Source of the DNA: Isosphaera sp. | GTDB lineage: Bacteria > Planctomycetota > Planctomycetia > Gemmatales > Gemmataceae | DNA: 64,000 nucleotides | Assembly (NCBI GenBank): GCA_013822345.1 | Contig: PNKH01000022.1 | Location: forward strand, 1-64,000 | Direction of reading: 5' to 3' | Translations under genes and position numbers: made by a program | Part shown: positions 50,154 to 58,681 of the stretch, in pieces | How the letters are laid out: each line of letters begins with the position of its first letter | Numbering within the stretch: position 1 is the first letter of the stretch | Notes under the pieces: model-generated | The model's database searches: none | What the model was told of the DNA's origin: nothing | What the model saw: the letters and a program-made list of their open reading frames with translations, nothing else

Positions 50154-50981
50154 TCAGGCCGGCTCCAGGGTGATCACGTTGATCTCCGGCCGGCTCCCGA
50201 ACCGGACCGGCAGCCCGCTGGTGCCGAGCCCGCGGGACACGTACACCCGGGTCGCCGGGGCCTCCACCAACCCGCGCAGGTACTTCCGCCCGTACGCGCT
50301 CGGGACGAACGGGGCCCGGCCGCCCGGGAACACCACCTGCCCGCCGTGGGTGTGCCCGCTCAACACCAGCCCGACCCGCCGGTCCCGCAGCGTCTCGGCC
50401 ACGTCCGGGTTGTGGCTCACCAGCAGGCAGGCGTCGTCGGCCGTCGCGTCCCCGACCGCCCCGGCCACGTCAACCTGACCGGCCCACAGGTCGTCCACCC
50501 CGCCCACCCGGAGCCGCGCCCCGCCCGTCCCGACCCACACCCCGGAGTTCGTCAACTCTCCCACCCCCGCCGCCCGCATCCCCTCGACCGTCTCCCGCAG
50601 CCCGTGCCAGTAGTCGTGGTTCCCGAGCACCCCGTACACCCCGAGCGGGGCCCGCAGCGCCGACAGCACCTCGAAGCACGGGCGGACGTACTTCCCGTCC
50701 CGGTGCGAGTAGTCCCCGCCGAGCAGGACCAGGTCCGGCCGGAGGTCGAGGGCGGTGCGGACGACCGAGACGACGTAGTCGAGCGGGGTAAACGGGCCGT
50801 GGTGCAGGTCGGTCAGGAACACCACCCGGGTGCCGGCCAGCGCCGCCGGGAGCCGCGGCAGCGGCAGCGTCTGCCGGTCGACCCGCACCCACCCGGCCTC
50901 GAACAGTCCGTACCCGGCGGCGACGGCCGGGGCCGGGAGGGCGGCGGCACAGGTCGCGCGGAGGAAGGTGCGGCGGTTCAT
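50154..50981 (-). CDS. Exported metallophosphoesterase (YaeI-like)
   Basis: Protein of 275 aa with a twin-arginine leader (MNRRTFLRATCAAALPAPAV). Metal-binding motifs in order: FLTDLHHGPF, GGDYSHRDG, GNHDYWHG, and SGHTHGGQV with SHNPD before it. This is the calcineurin-like group related to YaeI. The substrate is unknown; phosphodiesters or lipid headgroups are known for relatives. First gene of a pair with the TIGR02996-like gene. Confidence 0.88.
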   Translation of the reverse strand: MNRRTFLRATCAAALPAPAVAAGYGLFEAGWVRVDRQTLPLPRLPAALAGTRVVFLTDLHHGPFTPLDYVVSVVRTALDLRPDLVLLGGDYSHRDGKYVRPCFEVLSALRAPLGVYGVLGNHDYWHGLRETVEGMRAAGVGELTNSGVWVGTGGARLRVGGVDDLWAGQVDVAGAVGDATADDACLLVSHNPDVAETLRDRRVGLVLSGHTHGGQVVFPGGRAPFVPSAYGRKYLRGLVEAPATRVYVSRGLGTSGLPVRFGSRPEINVITLEPA

Positions 50982-51176
50982 GGCGGCCGGGGACGGGGAA
51001 GCGGTCGGTTCAGCAAGGATATCAGGTGTCGGTTCGGGCGCCGAACCGGGAATCCCTCCGGGACGCCGATTCAGGGCCGGACTGACAATTAACAGCTACG
51101 CCGGCGCACCCCTGTTTTGATTCGTTTACGCCCCTTCGGCCCGCCGGCGGAATCTTCGCGGGCCGCCACACCGCGG

Positions 51177-52074
51177 TCACCGCCCGTACTCGATCGCCCG
51201 CCGGACCGTCTGCCAGTGGATGTCGACCGTGTCGGTCACCTCCCGGGCGTACCCGCCGGCCATGGTCACCGCCAGCGGCAGCCCGGCCGCCCGGCAGGCG
51301 TCGAACACGACCCGGTCGCGCTCCGCCAGCCCGGCCTTGGTGACCGCCAGCCGGCCGAGCCGGTCGCCCTCGAACGGGTCGGCCCCGGCGAGGTAGACGG
51401 CCAGGTCCGCCCGGGCCTCGCGGACCGCCCGGGCCACCGCCGCCTCGACCGCCGCCAGGTACTCGGCGTCGCCGGTCCGGTCCGGCAGCTCCACGTCCAG
51501 GTCGCTCTGCTCCTTCCGCAGCGGGTAGTTCTTCGCACCGTGGACGGACAGGGTGTAGACGGTGTCGTCGAGCCGGCAGAGGGCCGCAGTGCCGTTCCCC
51601 TGGTGGACATCCAGGTCGATCACCACGACGCGGCGGACGGTCCCGTCGGCCTGCACCTGGCGGGCGGCGACGACGGTGTCGTTGAACACCGAGTACCCCT
51701 CCCCGTGGTCGCGGAAGGCGTGGTGGGTGCCGCCGGCGAGGTTCACCGCCACCCCGCCGGCCAGCGCCGCCCGGCACGCCTCGACTGTCGCCCCGCTCGA
51801 CCGCCGGGACCGCTCGACCATCCGGGCCGACCACGGGAACCCGATCCGCCTGATCTCGTCCGCCGTCAGCAGCCCGGCGGTCGCCCGGGCCACGTACTCC
51901 GCGTCGTGGGCCCGGAGGAGCTGCTCGTCGGTCGCGGCCGGCGGCTCGACCAGCTCGCCGGGGCAGCAGTCCGGACGCCTCGGCCCGCTCGCGCAGCAGC
52001 CGGTACTTCGCCATCGGGAAGGTGTGCCCGTCCGGGAGTGGGAGGACGAACTGGTCGGTGGAGAAGAGTTTCAC
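51177..52074 (-). pseudogene. Histone deacetylase-family (AcuC-like) gene with a one-base frameshift
   Basis: The N-terminal part reads from GTG at 52074 (VKLFSTDQFVLPLPDGHTFP, then MAKYRLLRERAEASGLLP). At a run of four G (plus strand 51960-51963) the frame shifts. Dropping one base continues as GELVEPPAATDEQLLRAHDAEYVARA and gives a 298-aa deacetylase. Zinc and catalytic motifs follow: GGTHHAFRDHGEGYSVFND, DLDVHQGNGTA and AGADPFEGDRLG. All expected active-site residues are present, so either the shift is a sequence error or the gene was broken recently. Confidence 0.8.
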
Positions 52075-52104
52075 GGCGAAGCGTGCGAGTGTGAGGTTGG
52101 AGTT

Positions 52105-52193
52105 GTAGGGTGGGCCGAGCCGGCGCCTCGCCGGCAAGTCCCACCGGGGCGTGTGGTGGGACTCGGTCCGAAGCGGACCTCGGCCCACCCTAC
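52105..52193. repeat. Dispersed palindromic element, family A copy 5
   Basis: The outer ends are conserved (GTAGGGTGGGCCGAG). The internal stems differ between the two arms: CCGGCGCCTCGCCGG on the left and GGTCCGAAGCGGACC on the right, each a good hairpin by itself. It lies between the divergent deacetylase and methyltransferase genes. Confidence 0.9.
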
Positions 52194-52281
52194 CGACCGC
52201 GGCCGGCGGTTGGGGTTGTCCGGGCGGGCGGGCGGGGGATAGCATCCGCCCGGCCCAAGGTGTTGTCCACCAGGTGCGACG

Positions 52282-53058
52282 ATGACGGCCGCCCCCGCCG
52301 CCCGGAACCACTGGACCGACGCCCGGTGCGCGAAGGCGTTCTGGTCGCAGCAGGAGGTCCGCCCGTACCGCCGGCTCCTGGCCGACACGGTCGCCCTGGC
52401 CGCCCCGGCGGCCGGGGAGGCGTGGCTCGACCTGGGGTGCGGCGGCGGCCCGCTCACCCGGGCGCTCTGGGACCACACCGGCGGCACCGTCGGCGCGGTC
52501 GTCGGGGTCGACTGCGCCGCCGCCAACGCCGACGCCTACGCCCGGCTGCGGGCGGAGCTGTCCGCCGGCGACCGCGTCCGGTTCCGCCACCACGACTTCA
52601 GCAGCGGCCTGGCTCCCTTCCCCGACTCGTCCTTCGACCACGCGGTCTCCGGCCTGTCGATCAGCTACGCCGAGCACCTCGACCCGGTCTCCGGGCGGTG
52701 GACCGACGCCGCCTACGACCGGGTGCTGCACGAGGTGTACCGGGTGCTCCGGCCGGGCGGGCGGTTCGTGTTCTCGGTGAACGTCCCGGAGCCGGCGTGG
52801 TGGAAGGTCGGGCTGTTGTCGCTCGGGGACGTGTTCCGGGCGGGTCGGCCGCTCCGGTTCCTGCGGCGGTCGCTGCGGATGATGCGGTACGGCGGGTGGC
52901 TGAAGCGGGAGGCGCGGGCGGGGCGGTTCCACTACCTGCCGGCGGCGGCGGTGGCCGGGAAGTTGGAGGAAGCCGGGTTCCGTCGGGTGTTCCACCGACG
53001 GAGCTACGCCGGCCAGGCGTTCATCTTCTCGGCGGTGAAACCGTCCGACGAGGGCTGA
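52282..53058 (+). CDS. Class I SAM-dependent methyltransferase
   Basis: Protein of 258 aa. Motif I is WLDLGCGGGPLTRALWD (about residues 47-63), followed by VVGVDCAAAN, RFRHHDFSSGLAPFPDSSFD and VYRVLRPGGRFVFSVNVPE. The C-terminal part has an unusual basic stretch (RFLRRSLRMMRYGGWLKREA). The substrate is unknown; it could be a small molecule or lipid. The next gene begins 4 bases later. Confidence 0.85.
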   Translation: MTAAPAARNHWTDARCAKAFWSQQEVRPYRRLLADTVALAAPAAGEAWLDLGCGGGPLTRALWDHTGGTVGAVVGVDCAAANADAYARLRAELSAGDRVRFRHHDFSSGLAPFPDSSFDHAVSGLSISYAEHLDPVSGRWTDAAYDRVLHEVYRVLRPGGRFVFSVNVPEPAWWKVGLLSLGDVFRAGRPLRFLRRSLRMMRYGGWLKREARAGRFHYLPAAAVAGKLEEAGFRRVFHRRSYAGQAFIFSAVKPSDEG

Positions 53059-53061
53059 CCC

Positions 53062-53844
53062 ATGCGCGGCGTGTCGATCCGGCTGTCGGCCCCGCGGCGG
53101 ATCGTCGGCGACCTGATGCACTTCGCGGCCGGGGTGCCGACGGTCCCGGTGCAGCGGCACATGAACGTCGGGGCGGCGGCGGCGGCCCGGGCGGCGCTGC
53201 CGAAGCCGCTGCGGCCGGCGTGGGCGGCCCTGTTCACGAAGGCGTTCGCGCTGGTGGCCCGGGACGTGCCGGTCTTGCGGCGGGCGTACGTCAAGCTCCC
53301 GACCCCGCACCTGTACGAGTACCCGGTGAGCGTGGCGAGCGTGGCGGTGGAGCGGGAGTATGACGGGGAGCCGGCGGTGTTCGGGGCGCGGGTGACCGAC
53401 CCGGCCGGGCTGCCGCTCGCGGACCTCGACGCCCGCCTCCGGCACGCGATGACGGCCCCGGTGGGCGAGGTGAAGGAGTTCCGCCGGTCGCTGCGGGTCG
53501 CCCGGCTGCCGCGGCCGGTCCGCCGCGGGCTCTGGTGGCTCGCGCTGAACCTGGCCCGGTCCCGGCCGAACTACTTCGGGACGTTCGGGGTGTCGGTGTA
53601 CTCGGGGCTGGGGGCGGAGTCGCTGCACCCGCTGTCCCCACTGACGTACACGCTGAACTACGGGGTGATCGGCCCGGACGGGGGCGTGGCGGTGCGGCTG
53701 GTGTACGACCACCGGGTGGCGGACGGGGCGGCGGTCGCCCGGGCGCTGGCGCGGGTCGAGGAGACGCTGGCCGGGCCGGTCACGGCCGAACTGCGGCGGC
53801 GGGCCCCGGGGCGCCGCGCGTCACAGGTGGCCGCCGGCCCGTAG
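53062..53844 (+). CDS. 2-oxoacid dehydrogenase E2-like acyltransferase domain protein
   Basis: Protein of 260 aa with the fold pattern of the E2 catalytic domain but no lipoyl domain. The C-terminal VRLVYDHRVADGAAVARALA contains the HRxxDG active-site motif, and a conserved FGVSVYSGLGAESLHPLSPL strand lies upstream. Stand-alone proteins of this kind may be acyltransferases for unknown substrates. It is coupled to the methyltransferase gene, suggesting a shared pathway. The last 24 bases overlap the opposing PIN gene. Confidence 0.72.
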   Translation: MRGVSIRLSAPRRIVGDLMHFAAGVPTVPVQRHMNVGAAAAARAALPKPLRPAWAALFTKAFALVARDVPVLRRAYVKLPTPHLYEYPVSVASVAVEREYDGEPAVFGARVTDPAGLPLADLDARLRHAMTAPVGEVKEFRRSLRVARLPRPVRRGLWWLALNLARSRPNYFGTFGVSVYSGLGAESLHPLSPLTYTLNYGVIGPDGGVAVRLVYDHRVADGAAVARALARVEETLAGPVTAELRRRAPGRRASQVAAGP

Positions 53845-54545
53845 CAGCGCCACCACGTCGATCAGTGACGGGACGTACTCCAGGTGGGCGGCGGTGAAGT
53901 CGTCGCGCAGGTCCTGGTGGACCTGGTTGGCTGGCTTCTCGGCGAAGTCCCCGGTGTTCGAGCTGACGAAGTACCGGGGCTTCGGGTAACCCGCGCCGAG
54001 GCGGGCGGAGAGGTCGAGAGCGTGTTCCAGGATGATGCAGTCCTTCGCCCCTTTGCCCCCGGCTTTCGAGTTGGCCGGGCGTCTCGGCGGCCTCGGCAGA
54101 AACCGGCGAGGGCCCGGCTCAGGCACCCGCCGTCGCGTTCGAGACAGGCCGCGGCCTTGACCAGGGCGTCCGACAGTCGGGTCAGGTGGTCGGTGAGTTG
54201 ACCCGGCAGCGTCGCGCGGTCGGGCATCCCGGCCGGGGCGAACCCGGTGACCACTTGGGTCGCCGTCAGGATGTCGTTCGTGGTCAAGAAGGTGCCGGCG
54301 CTCTCTTCACACTCCTCCCGGACGGCCGGGAGGTTGTTCACCCACTCGGCGGTCACGACATCGGTGAGGACGACGTACACCCGCGTCGGCAGGGCGGCGA
54401 GTAGGGCTTCCGCGGCGGCGACGGTTTCGGCCCCGCCCTCCCGCCCAGGGGCGCGGACCACGTCCAGCAGGACGCAGGTGTCGAGGAAGACGACCGGGAG
54501 CGGGTTCGCGGCGAACGCCGCGGCTGCGGCGGCGATGGAGGTCAT
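53821..54545 (-). pseudogene. Second PIN-domain gene with a one-base frameshift
   Basis: The N-terminal frame from ATG 54545 gives a PIN-like start (PLPVVFLDTCVLLDVVR, about residues 15-31) and continues to about SRALAGF. The C-terminal frame then carries NSKAGGKGAKDCIILEHALD and RYFVSSNTGDF, the conserved acidic part of large PIN proteins. Adding one base near 54100-54110 joins the two into a 241-aa protein. There is no long homopolymer at the break. The start overlaps the upstream gene stop by ATGA. Confidence 0.72.
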
Positions 54546-55210
54546 GCGGACTGCCGCTCGGATTCGTACTCGGAGAGGATCCGGGAGTCGGCGAGTAGGC
54601 GGGCGAACAGCTGCTCGGCCTCGTCCCGGGAGTAGCCGTGCGAATCGACCAGCCACCGGCGGAACTCGTCCGGGTCCAACAGCGTCTCGGACTGGTACGC
54701 CGCGATGACCAACTTCCGCCACGCCCGGCCGGCACGTTCGGACTGCGGCCAACCGCGCTCGCCGCAATCCAGGTACTCGTTCAGGACCACCCGCACCTGT
54801 TCCGGCAGAACCGTCCGCGGCCCCGGGCGCTTCGAGCGGATCGCCACCCCGGTCGCGCCCGCGGCCGGTTTCAGCGCGGCCCACTCGAACTCGAGAATCG
54901 CCTCCGCGGCGTCCGGGTAGTAGCGGGCCCGATCCGAGGACTCGACGACCCCGCCCTGCAGCTCCTCCGGCTTGGTGCGGAGTAGCCAAAGGGTGACCTT
55001 CACCCCCGTACGCGGCTCCCGGACGAAGCAGGCCGAACCGGGGTGCGCGCCACGTCGACCGTAGTCGCGTTCGCGGCTCGCGTCACGGCTCCAGTCGGGC
55101 GGCAGTGAGCGGCCGAGCTCCAGGAGGAACGCCTCGATCTGCCGGTCGGCACCAGACAGGACCAGGTCGTTCCACCGCCGCAGGATGGGAAATGAGTCGA
55201 GTTCGGTCAT
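54542..55210 (-). CDS. Hypothetical protein coupled to a PIN gene (possible antitoxin or partner)
   Basis: Protein of 222 aa, soluble, with a basic middle (SRDASRERDYGRRGAHPG) and a C-terminal helical region (WPQSERAGRAWRKLVIAAYQ, FRRWLVDSHGYSRDEAEQLF). I do not recognise the family. Its ATGA overlap with the PIN gene repeats the layout of the HTH/PIN pair near 22 kb, but it has no evident DNA-binding motif. Confidence 0.55.
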   Translation of the reverse strand: MTELDSFPILRRWNDLVLSGADRQIEAFLLELGRSLPPDWSRDASRERDYGRRGAHPGSACFVREPRTGVKVTLWLLRTKPEELQGGVVESSDRARYYPDAAEAILEFEWAALKPAAGATGVAIRSKRPGPRTVLPEQVRVVLNEYLDCGERGWPQSERAGRAWRKLVIAAYQSETLLDPDEFRRWLVDSHGYSRDEAEQLFARLLADSRILSEYESERQSA

Positions 55211-55269
55211 CGCATGTCCCCCCGTCGCTGTTCCGCCGCTCTGCATTGTAACCCGCCGGCCTTCCCCGT

Positions 55270-56406
55270 TCACCCCGCCCACACCCAGTGGACGTACCTG
55301 TTCAGCAGCACCAACTGCGCCGCCGCGAACCCGACCACTGTCGTCCGGAACAGCAGTCGGTTCCGCAGCACGTCGGCGAGTTCGACGAACGCCGGCAGCG
55401 CCGCGAGCACCAGCCGGTGCCCGCTCAGGAACGTCCCGGACATCACCATCTGGCCGACCGGGACCAGCGCCAGCACGCCCCAGAACGCCCCGCGCCGCGC
55501 CCACGCCCGCACCCCCAGCACCACGAACCCGACCACCACCGCCGCCTCGCCCCAGTGCGGCACGTCCGGGTCCCACACCGACTCCAGCGCGTGCCACGGG
55601 TTCCACACCGAGAACCCCCGCCGGCCCCACGCCGCCTGCGACCGCAGCCCCGCCAGCGGGTCGCCGACCGCCCACCCGAGGTACGCCCAGAACGCCGCCA
55701 GCCCGGCGAAGCTCCCGGCCGCCACCACCGCCGCCCGCCAGAACCCCGCCCGCGTCCGGTCGCCGCACACCCAACCCGCCACCGCCGCCACCCCGACCGC
55801 CACCCCCGTCATCCGGGCCAGCGACCCGAGCCCGGCCCACACCGCCGACCCGACCGCCTTCCGGTCGAGCCACGCGGCCATCGCCAGCGCGGTGAACAGC
55901 AGCCCGAACGCCTCGTTGTACGGGGCCGAGAGGAAAAACGCGGTCGGGAAGGCGAGCAGCAGCACGAACGCCCGCGGCCCGACGTCCGCGTCGCCGGTCA
56001 CCCGGGCCGCGACCCGCGCCAGCACCGCCGCCCCCGCCGCCCCGGCCAGGTTCGCCGCCAGCAACACCGCCCAGAACGGGTTGACCCCGACCGCGTCGGC
56101 CAGTGCGAACACCGCCGGCGCCGCCGGCAGGAACGCCACCCCGAGCCGCCCGCCCGAGTCCTCCGCCGCCGCGTACCCGTTCCGCCCGACGTTCGCCAGC
56201 CACAGCGCGTCGAACCGGTACCACGGCTCGATCGGCCGCGCCGCCCCGGACCGCATCTCGCCGCGGAAGCGGGTCGGGGTCGCCGGGTCGGTGAACGGGT
56301 CGGGGGGGAGGACGGCCAGGCACGACCCGAGCACGACGGTGCCGAGTCGGACAGCGAGGGCGACCGCGAACAGCGGGAGGAACCGGAGAGGGGCGGGCAT
56401 GCCCAA
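55270..56406 (-). CDS. PIG-V-like membrane glycosyltransferase
   Basis: Polytopic membrane protein of 378 aa with about nine hydrophobic segments. The first loop contains PWYRFDALWLANVGRNGY, resembling the catalytic loop of PIG-V-type mannosyltransferases. FLSAPYNEAFGLLFTALAMA and GLGSLARMTGVAVGVAAVA also match that group. It probably transfers a sugar from a lipid donor to a surface acceptor. Specificity unknown. Confidence 0.75.
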   Translation of the reverse strand: MGMPAPLRFLPLFAVALAVRLGTVVLGSCLAVLPPDPFTDPATPTRFRGEMRSGAARPIEPWYRFDALWLANVGRNGYAAAEDSGGRLGVAFLPAAPAVFALADAVGVNPFWAVLLAANLAGAAGAAVLARVAARVTGDADVGPRAFVLLLAFPTAFFLSAPYNEAFGLLFTALAMAAWLDRKAVGSAVWAGLGSLARMTGVAVGVAAVAGWVCGDRTRAGFWRAAVVAAGSFAGLAAFWAYLGWAVGDPLAGLRSQAAWGRRGFSVWNPWHALESVWDPDVPHWGEAAVVVGFVVLGVRAWARRGAFWGVLALVPVGQMVMSGTFLSGHRLVLAALPAFVELADVLRNRLLFRTTVVGFAAAQLVLLNRYVHWVWAG

Positions 56407-56430
56407 CGATAGGACATGCCGGGAGGGGAG

Positions 56431-56504
56431 TCGGGGCGACAGGATTTGAACCTGCGGCTTCGTGGTCCCAAACCACGCGCTCTACCGGGCTGAGCTACGC
56501 CCCG
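56431..56504 (-). tRNA. tRNA-Pro (anticodon TGG)
   Basis: Read on the minus strand, the acceptor stem CGGGGCG pairs with CGCCCCG followed by discriminator A. The D-arm TAGCTCAGCCCGGTAGAGC, anticodon stem GTGGT/ACCAC around loop with TGG, and T-arm GCAGGTTCAAATCCTGT are all present. No CCA is encoded. Confidence 0.95.
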
Positions 56505-56574
56505 AACGGCACGGGCCGCCGGGCGGCCCGCCCCACCAGTCTACGACTACGGACACGCGGGCGGAAGACCGCGT

Positions 56575-57075
56575 TCACTTCCGCACCTCGAACGACTCGA
56601 AGAACGCGTCACCGGCCCTCCCGGTCACCGCCTCCTTCGTCCCGATCGCGACCACCTGGTACAGCCGCCCGCCGGAGACGATCAGCGTCGCCCGGAGCTG
56701 CTTGGTGACCGCCCCGACCACCGCCTCCCCGGCCAGCTCCCGGGCCGGCAGCTTGTCCGGGCCGAACGTCACGTCCTTCGCCTTCACCCCCTTCGCCCCG
56801 AGGCCGGCGGCCAGGGTCTTCTCGCCGGTCCCCAGGACGTCGGCCGGCTTCGCCCCGGCCCCGCCCGGCAGGTCGGACCACGTCACCACGAACACCACCC
56901 CCTTCCCCTCCGCGGTCGCGGTGTGGAGGGTCAGGTCGCCGACCTTGTCCGAGTCCGTCTCCGGGGCGCCCGGGAAGGCGACCGCGTACTTCCCCTCCTT
57001 CGACTCGTACTTCTTGTCCTGGGCGGACAGCCCGGCGGACGACAGGACCGCGGCGGCGAGGACGGCGGATCGCAT
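56575..57075 (-). CDS. Secreted small protein, paralogue of the next gene
   Basis: Protein of 166 aa with a signal peptide (MRSAVLAAAVLSSAGLSA). The body is beta-rich: KYAVAFPGAPETDSDKVGDL, VVFVVTWSDLP and GGRLYQVVAIGTKEAVTGRA. The start at 57075 has GGGGA at good spacing; 57081 is the alternative. It shares layout and closing motif (FFESFEVRK versus FLASFEVTK) with the gene at 57093-57617, so the two are tandem paralogues. Function unknown. Confidence 0.75.
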   Translation of the reverse strand: MRSAVLAAAVLSSAGLSAQDKKYESKEGKYAVAFPGAPETDSDKVGDLTLHTATAEGKGVVFVVTWSDLPGGAGAKPADVLGTGEKTLAAGLGAKGVKAKDVTFGPDKLPARELAGEAVVGAVTKQLRATLIVSGGRLYQVVAIGTKEAVTGRAGDAFFESFEVRK

Positions 57076-57092
57076 CGGCATTCCCCGGCTGG

Positions 57093-57617
57093 TTACTTGG
57101 TGACTTCGAACGAGGCGAGGAAGCGGTCGGCGGACGGGGACAGGACCACGTCCTTCGGCCCCTGCACCATCACCTGGTACAGCCGGTTCCCGGCGATCAC
57201 GATCCGGTTCCGCAGGTGGCCGCCCGGCTTCTCGATCAGCACGTCCCGGCCCGGGTACTTCTCCGCCCCGACCGCCACGTCCTTCTCCTCGACCAGCTTC
57301 CCGTCGGCCCCCTTGTTCCCGTCCCGGACCTTGTCGAGCCGCGGCCCGGGCGGCTGCTTCGCGAACTCGGCCGGGGCGTCGACGTAGGTGACCAGGAACG
57401 AGGTGCCGGCCAGCAACTCGACCGAGTCGACCACCACCGTCAGCTCGCCCTTCTCGTCCTTGACCGGGACGGTCTGGGTGGTGACCGGGCCGGGGAACAC
57501 CGCCTTGTACCGCCCGTCGGTCGAGGCGTACGGCTTGAACTCCGGGGCCTGGCCCCACGCCCCGGCCGCCGAGAGCAGACCCGCCAACCCGAGAAGCCCG
57601 ACCGTCCGTGGCCGCAT
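57093..57617 (-). CDS. Secreted small protein, paralogue of the previous gene
   Basis: Protein of 174 aa with a signal peptide (MRPRTVGLLGLAGLLSAAGA). The body matches its neighbour: YKAVFPGPVTTQTVPVKDEK, TSFLVTYVDAPAEF and GNRLYQVMVQGPKDVVLSPS. Both are likely periplasmic or outer-surface. No pathway clue is seen. It lies 18 bases upstream of its paralogue. Confidence 0.75.
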   Translation of the reverse strand: MRPRTVGLLGLAGLLSAAGAWGQAPEFKPYASTDGRYKAVFPGPVTTQTVPVKDEKGELTVVVDSVELLAGTSFLVTYVDAPAEFAKQPPGPRLDKVRDGNKGADGKLVEEKDVAVGAEKYPGRDVLIEKPGGHLRNRIVIAGNRLYQVMVQGPKDVVLSPSADRFLASFEVTK

Positions 57618-57687
57618 GACCGTCCTCCGTGGGTGAAGTGGGTGGAGCGTACCGGATCGCGGCGGGCGGGGCAAGGCGGGGCAGGTC

Positions 57688-57750
57688 CGGGTGGGGCAGG
57701 CATTCCTGCCTGCCCAGCCGCACGGCAGGCAGGAATGCCTGCCCCACCCG
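57688..57750. repeat. Dispersed palindromic element, family C copy 3
   Basis: Perfect 27-base arms (57688-57714 and 57724-57750) with the GGGGCAGGCATTCCTGCCTG core and a 9-base loop. It lies between parB and the downstream paralogue pair on the same strand. Confidence 0.9.
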
Positions 57751-57759
57751 ACCGGGAAC

Positions 57760-57792
57760 GACGCGACCCCCGGGGTCGCCGGGGGTCGCGTC
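57760..57792 (-). terminator. Hairpin just downstream of parB
   Basis: GACGCGACCCCC (57760-57771) pairs perfectly with GGGGGTCGCGTC (57781-57792) around a 9-base loop, 20 bases after the parB stop. There is no U-tract, so a terminator role rests on position and stem strength. Confidence 0.4.
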
Positions 57793-57811
57793 GCGGGCCG
57801 GGGCAACCGGG

Positions 57812-58681
57812 TCAGCGCTTCAGCGCCTCCAGGATCCGCTCGAAGTCGTCGTTCGAGTCGAACCCGATCACGATCTGCCCGCGGTCCGCCGCCTTCACCC
57901 GGATCTCGACCTTCACCGCCAGCCGCTGCCGCAGGTCGTCCTCCAGCCCCTTGACGTGTGCCGTCTTCTCGACCGGCTCCCGCCGGGCCGGCGGGGCGGT
58001 GCCGCCGGCCGCGGCGGCCGCCCGGTCCTGCTTCACGACCAGGTCGAGGGCATGGACCGAGTAGTTCTTCATCACCGCCTCCCGGCACAGCTGCACCTGC
58101 CGGTCCGGGTCGGCGACCCCCTTGATGATCTTCGCGTGCCCCAGCGACAGCTGCCCGTTCCGGACCGCGTTCTGCACCTCGGCCGGCAGGTGCAGCAGCC
58201 CGAGCAGGTTGCTCACCGTCGACCGGTCGAGCCCGAGCTTCGCCCCGAGCTGCTCCTGGGTCAGCCCGAACCGGTCCAGGTACTCCTTGAACCCCTCCGC
58301 CTTCTCGACCGCGTTCAGGTCGCTCCGCTGGATGTTCTCGACCAGGGCCGCCTCGAACACCTGCTGGTCGTCGAACCCGACCAGGTGGACCGGCACCTCG
58401 GCCAGCCCGGCCGCCAGGGCCGCCCGCAGCCGCCGCTCCCCGGCGATCAACTGGTACCCGTCCCCGGCCGCCCGGACGACCAGCGGCTGCAGCACCCCGT
58501 GCGTCCGGACGCTGTCGGTCAGGGCCCGCAGCTCGTCGTCGTCGAACCGCTTCCGCGGCTGGTGCGGGTTCGGCCCGATCGCGGCCACCGGGAGCCGGCA
58601 GACCGGCCCGCCGGGGGCGTCCGCGGCGGCCCCGAGCAGTGCGTCCAGCCCGCGCCCGAGGCGCGGCTTCGTGGCGTCCAT
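57812..58681 (-). CDS. parB: Chromosome partitioning protein ParB
   Basis: Protein of 289 aa. The N-terminal LGRGLDALLG is typical of chromosomal ParB. The CTP-binding core has HQPRKRFDDDELRALTDSVR and QLIAGERRLRAALAAG. ENIQRSDLNAVEKAEGFKEY leads into the helix-turn-helix LTQEQLGAKLGLDRSTVSNL. The C-terminal dimerisation domain ends FDSNDDFERILEALKR. ParA, often just upstream, is not here. A parS-like site lies 93 bases upstream of the start. Confidence 0.94.
   Translation of the reverse strand: MDATKPRLGRGLDALLGAAADAPGGPVCRLPVAAIGPNPHQPRKRFDDDELRALTDSVRTHGVLQPLVVRAAGDGYQLIAGERRLRAALAAGLAEVPVHLVGFDDQQVFEAALVENIQRSDLNAVEKAEGFKEYLDRFGLTQEQLGAKLGLDRSTVSNLLGLLHLPAEVQNAVRNGQLSLGHAKIIKGVADPDRQVQLCREAVMKNYSVHALDLVVKQDRAAAAAGGTAPPARREPVEKTAHVKGLEDDLRQRLAVKVEIRVKAADRGQIVIGFDSNDDFERILEALKR

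Noticed and set aside
15061-57750. Family C elements as ordinary intrinsic terminators
   Set aside because: Stems are far longer than needed, have no U-tract, and one copy lies between divergent genes where no transcript ends.
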